Shown here in pieces: positions 61,176 through 64,000 of a stretch of DNA of 64,000 bases (positions are counted from its first letter, which is position 1; every line of letters begins with the position of its first letter). The notes under the pieces were generated by a model. That model did not search any database, was not told the DNA's origin, and saw nothing but the letters and a program-made list of their open reading frames with translations. The DNA comes from Bacteroidales bacterium (GTDB lineage Bacteria > Bacteroidota > Bacteroidia > Bacteroidales > JAIOZK01), in contig JAIPBS010000010.1 of the NCBI GenBank assembly GCA_021738625.1, positions 1 to 64,000 on the forward strand, read 5' to 3'. Both the position numbers and the translations under genes were made by a program.

Positions 61176-64000
61176 ATGATGAAAACCCCTATTTTTCGTT
61201 TTATTTCTTTTTACGTCTTACTATTCCATTTTGTTAGCCTGCAAAGCAACGGGCAAACATACATTTGGTTGGAGGATTTTGAATCCTATGAGGAAGGAAC
61301 AGGCATTGAAGGCCCCGGTATTGTTTATTCAGGAGATTATCCCGATAATGTAACCAAATGGACATTGGATGCCGCGGATGCCACGTTGGATGATGATGAG
61401 GATTACATTCGAACCCATTATCATAAAATGGAAACCTGTGATGTTGACGGGCCGGTTGTTTGGTTGTGCGAAACCATTGATATTTCTGCGCATTCATCGG
61501 TGGAGTTTGGCCTGGAAGCCAGTGAGTCGGGCAGTATGGAGGAGAATGACTATTTCGATGTTTATTATAAGGTGGATAGTGGTGACTTTACACACATTCC
61601 AAACTGGAACGGATTCGGTTCATCAGAACATACGCTGATTGATGATTTCCCCACCCAGACAATTACACAGGTTGTTAATGATGCAAGTCAGCTTGTGATT
61701 AAAGTTGTTATGAATGATGATCATTCTTCGGAATACCTCAAACTTGATGATGTATATGTGGGTGGATGTATGGAGTATGTTTCGGCTAACACATCACAGA
61801 ATGACGCCAAAATAGCTCCGGGTAAAAATAATCAGTACATAATTGGTATCAGCATTGAGACGAGCGGTTCAGTGAATCCATTATACGTAACGGAATTTGA
61901 ATTGAACGCGAATGGCTCAACGGTTCCGGTTTCAGGTAATATCGAAAATGCAAGAATTTTTTATACGGATACCATAGCTTCCTTCGCTGTCAGCGATCAG
62001 TTTGGAACAACCTTTTTTGAGCCCTCTGTTTACGGTTTTACAATAACAGGTAATCAGGAATTATTGGAAGGCACAAATCATTTTTGGCTTACTTTCGATA
62101 CCAAAGAAGAAGCTGATATTGGCGAGTTGGTTGATGCAGAATGTATCTCTCTTACTGTTGGCGGTTCATCAAAAACACCAACACATACAGCTCCGGCCGG
62201 TTCACGTACCATTGCCAACCCGCTTGTCGGGGAGTATACAATTGGAGCAAAAAATGATTATGCAAGCTTTTCTGCAGCTGCTTCGGATTTGAACAACCTG
62301 GGGATTTCGGGAACAACTTCTTTCAGTGTAGCCTCGGGCACCTATACCGGGCAGGTCTGTCTTTCGGATATAGACGGAACTTCTACTTCGGATACAATAC
62401 TATTTCGTTCTTCCTCGGGTAATGCGAATGATGTGATCGTACAGGAAACTCCTACTAATTCGGATAATTATGTTTGGAAACTGGAGGGTACAGATTATCT
62501 AACCATTAACAATATTACAATACAAACCACTGGAAGCCCTGATGTAGGAAGAGTTCTGGTTTTTGAAGGAGAAACCGTACAAATAAGAATTGACTCCTGT
62601 AAATTGCTGGGCGAAGATGTTGACGATGATGATGAAGATTTCGCAGTTGTGTACGGGGAATTCGGTTTGGATCATACCTGCGATAGCACAACTTTTCGTT
62701 GGGATACCATCTCAAATGGAAGTTATGGTATATACTGGTCTGGTGCTTATGGAGATTACCTTGAACATGATAACCGGTTTTCAAGCAATCAATTCAGTAA
62801 TTACTACCAAGCCGGAATATTTATTGAACTACAAAACAACGTCTGTATTGAAAAGAATTATTTGGAAGGCAAAGGAGAGCAGATGGAAGAGTATGGCATT
62901 ATGCTCGATGATTGTTTCAATAGCACTGAGGTTGTGGGAAACCAAATATACTTGACTGGCGATGATAGCAATTATGGCATCTTTCTCAGTGAATGCATAG
63001 GGTCGGAAGATAGCACCGGACTTGTGGCCAATAATAGCATCAGCATGCAGGTTGGCGGTTGGACAACGGTTGGTATAGAAATAATGCATTGTGGATATCA
63101 AGACATCATTAACAATAGCATACATGTATACGATGATAGTAAGCAGGGATTTCGATCTATGGAACAAGCAGGGTTCCTTCTCCTTTATTATTGGACAGGT
63201 GATGATTATGGTGATATCTTTTTGTTGAACAACATTTCCAATGGGCCCGTTAAATCCATCAATGTTTCCCAAACTGCCGTTGATAATGAATATTTGGTAA
63301 GCAGCAACAACAACAACTGGTATACTACGGGAAGCATCCTGGGAAAATGGGGATCTACTGAATGCACAGACCTGACGGAATGGCAAAATACCAGTGGGCA
63401 TGATAGTACTTCCTATTCGTTAGATCCTGAATTCGTTAGCAATGAATATATTGCCGTTACAAATGATGGTTTATGGGAAACAGTTCCCATACAAGAACCG
63501 GTTGATTGGGATATAGATGGTATGCCACGCAGAAATCCAACCACCCCAGGTGCTCATAAAGGTTCCTTTATCTGGACTGGTGAACTAAGCGGTGTGTGGG
63601 TTGAGCCTGATAATTGGGCCGGAGAGGTAGTGCCTGCATCAGATGACGATGTGGTAATTCCAGGTGATATTTTGACGCCTGATTTTGATCCTTCCCTTAC
63701 ACTGACCACAGAAATGCGGGATTTGTTTATGGGGAAGGGCGCCTTAATTGATGCCAATAACGAAACGATAATCTTTAACGGAAATGTGGATATTTCAGAA
63801 GGGGTTTTGGTGGATGATCACGAATTAGAATTCAGCGGTTCCACAAGCACATCTGCTGTCATTGATCCTGATTTTCGCTATAATCATATCGATTGGAATA
63901 AGGAGGACCCGAATGCCGAAATAGATATCAATATCCCTGCAAATTCAGATAGCTGGAAAGCTAAGAATATAACGCTTCAGCAAGGCACCGTGAACGCAGA
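61176..64000 (+). CDS. Large secreted beta-helix surface protein (5' part, continues beyond window)
   Basis: The frame is open from ATG ATG AAA at 61176 to the window edge, 941 codons, without a stop. A signal peptide ends near NGQTYIW. Residues ~30-200 look like a beta-sandwich binding domain. Residues ~205-345 match a BNR-associated N-terminal domain (VNPLYVTEFELNANGS, LLEGTNHFWLTFDTKEEADI, TAPAGSRTI). From ~350 to ~750 are right-handed beta-helix repeats (GTYTGQVCLSDIDG, LTINNITIQ, NNISNGPV). Near residue 795 a segment with SGVWVEPDNWAGEVVP begins another beta-domain. A T9SS sorting domain would be expected in the unseen C-terminus. It is likely a surface adhesin or enzyme. Confidence 0.85.
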   Translation, partial: MMKTPIFRFISFYVLLFHFVSLQSNGQTYIWLEDFESYEEGTGIEGPGIVYSGDYPDNVTKWTLDAADATLDDDEDYIRTHYHKMETCDVDGPVVWLCETIDISAHSSVEFGLEASESGSMEENDYFDVYYKVDSGDFTHIPNWNGFGSSEHTLIDDFPTQTITQVVNDASQLVIKVVMNDDHSSEYLKLDDVYVGGCMEYVSANTSQNDAKIAPGKNNQYIIGISIETSGSVNPLYVTEFELNANGSTVPVSGNIENARIFYTDTIASFAVSDQFGTTFFEPSVYGFTITGNQELLEGTNHFWLTFDTKEEADIGELVDAECISLTVGGSSKTPTHTAPAGSRTIANPLVGEYTIGAKNDYASFSAAASDLNNLGISGTTSFSVASGTYTGQVCLSDIDGTSTSDTILFRSSSGNANDVIVQETPTNSDNYVWKLEGTDYLTINNITIQTTGSPDVGRVLVFEGETVQIRIDSCKLLGEDVDDDDEDFAVVYGEFGLDHTCDSTTFRWDTISNGSYGIYWSGAYGDYLEHDNRFSSNQFSNYYQAGIFIELQNNVCIEKNYLEGKGEQMEEYGIMLDDCFNSTEVVGNQIYLTGDDSNYGIFLSECIGSEDSTGLVANNSISMQVGGWTTVGIEIMHCGYQDIINNSIHVYDDSKQGFRSMEQAGFLLLYYWTGDDYGDIFLLNNISNGPVKSINVSQTAVDNEYLVSSNNNNWYTTGSILGKWGSTECTDLTEWQNTSGHDSTSYSLDPEFVSNEYIAVTNDGLWETVPIQEPVDWDIDGMPRRNPTTPGAHKGSFIWTGELSGVWVEPDNWAGEVVPASDDDVVIPGDILTPDFDPSLTLTTEMRDLFMGKGALIDANNETIIFNGNVDISEGVLVDDHELEFSGSTSTSAVIDPDFRYNHIDWNKEDPNAEIDINIPANSDSWKAKNITLQQGTVNA

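Overview
The window is a 64 kb piece of a Bacteroidota chromosome, probably Bacteroidales or a close relative; the species cannot be named from the sequence. The evidence is: promoters of the Bacteroidota type (TAnnTTTG -7 boxes, for example TATCTTTG before tex, the Smr gene, the AAA ATPase and rnpB); a ribosomal protein S16 with a long charged tail; many secreted or outer-membrane beta-barrel proteins of Bacteroidota families (PorT-like, PorV/PorQ-like, TonB-dependent receptors with a CarboxypepD_reg-like domain); and a large beta-helix surface protein at the right edge. Coding density is high, with short convergent or overlapping gene pairs, and most of the content is chromosomal housekeeping.

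Layout. 1-1003: AT-rich accessory edge with the end of a RelE/HigB-like toxin, its XRE antitoxin, and a hicB-hicA pair. 1290-4926: tex, a PorT-like barrel and a cupin_5 protein. 4927-5810: non-coding decayed DNA. 5811-9834 (minus): VTT-domain membrane protein, secreted class I glutamine amidotransferase, then rpsP-rimM-trmN. 10336-16808 (plus): dnaE, trxA, a DUF58 protein and an MltF-like lytic transglycosylase. 16803-28101 (minus): HhH/beta-barrel protein with a PorV-like partner, an MFS transporter, gyrB, and a TonB-type barrel with a 1,000-residue TPR lipid- or secretory-signal protein. 28200-29290: a decayed histidine kinase and RNase P RNA (rnpB, minus). 29407-37290: tatA, a MATE exporter, a DUF2179 protein, a YD-repeat-like protein, a prolyl oligopeptidase and a fused AccA-AccD carboxyltransferase. 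38019-42860: an FtsX-type permease bracketed by 48-bp direct repeats, an M28 peptidase and an EamA transporter.

43159-47926 (minus) is the most interesting locus. It is a tightly packed operon of a TonB-dependent receptor, a small lipoprotein, an MbnP-family lipoprotein and an MbnH-like dihaem protein. The receptor carries CPNRM in its plug and HIM in its barrel, which match the CxxxM and HxM copper-binding pattern described for Pseudomonas OprC. MbnP/MbnH are the copper-binding/dihaem pair known from methanobactin systems. I infer an outer-membrane copper uptake system whose acceptor protein is matured by tryptophan oxidation, and which includes one uncharacterised lipoprotein.

48056-61175: a DUF2027/Smr protein, a small lipoprotein, an orphan antitoxin-like protein, an AT-rich AAA/DUF4143 ATPase with two similar palindromes around its promoter, the methylthiotransferase pair mtaB/miaB, two paralogous single-module ferredoxin-reductase-like flavoproteins, a secreted Memo-like protein, a PPP-type phosphatase, a tRNA-dihydrouridine synthase, rlmN and a DUF3365 haem lipoprotein. 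61176-64000: the first 941 codons of a secreted beta-helix protein that continues past the window.

Several families of short intergenic repeats recur (AATTACCATG tracts, ATGGATGTATGATTG tracts, TTTCAAATTTC tracts, and a 48-bp element). They often sit right after stop codons. No rRNA, intact tRNA, CRISPR array or insertion sequence was found.
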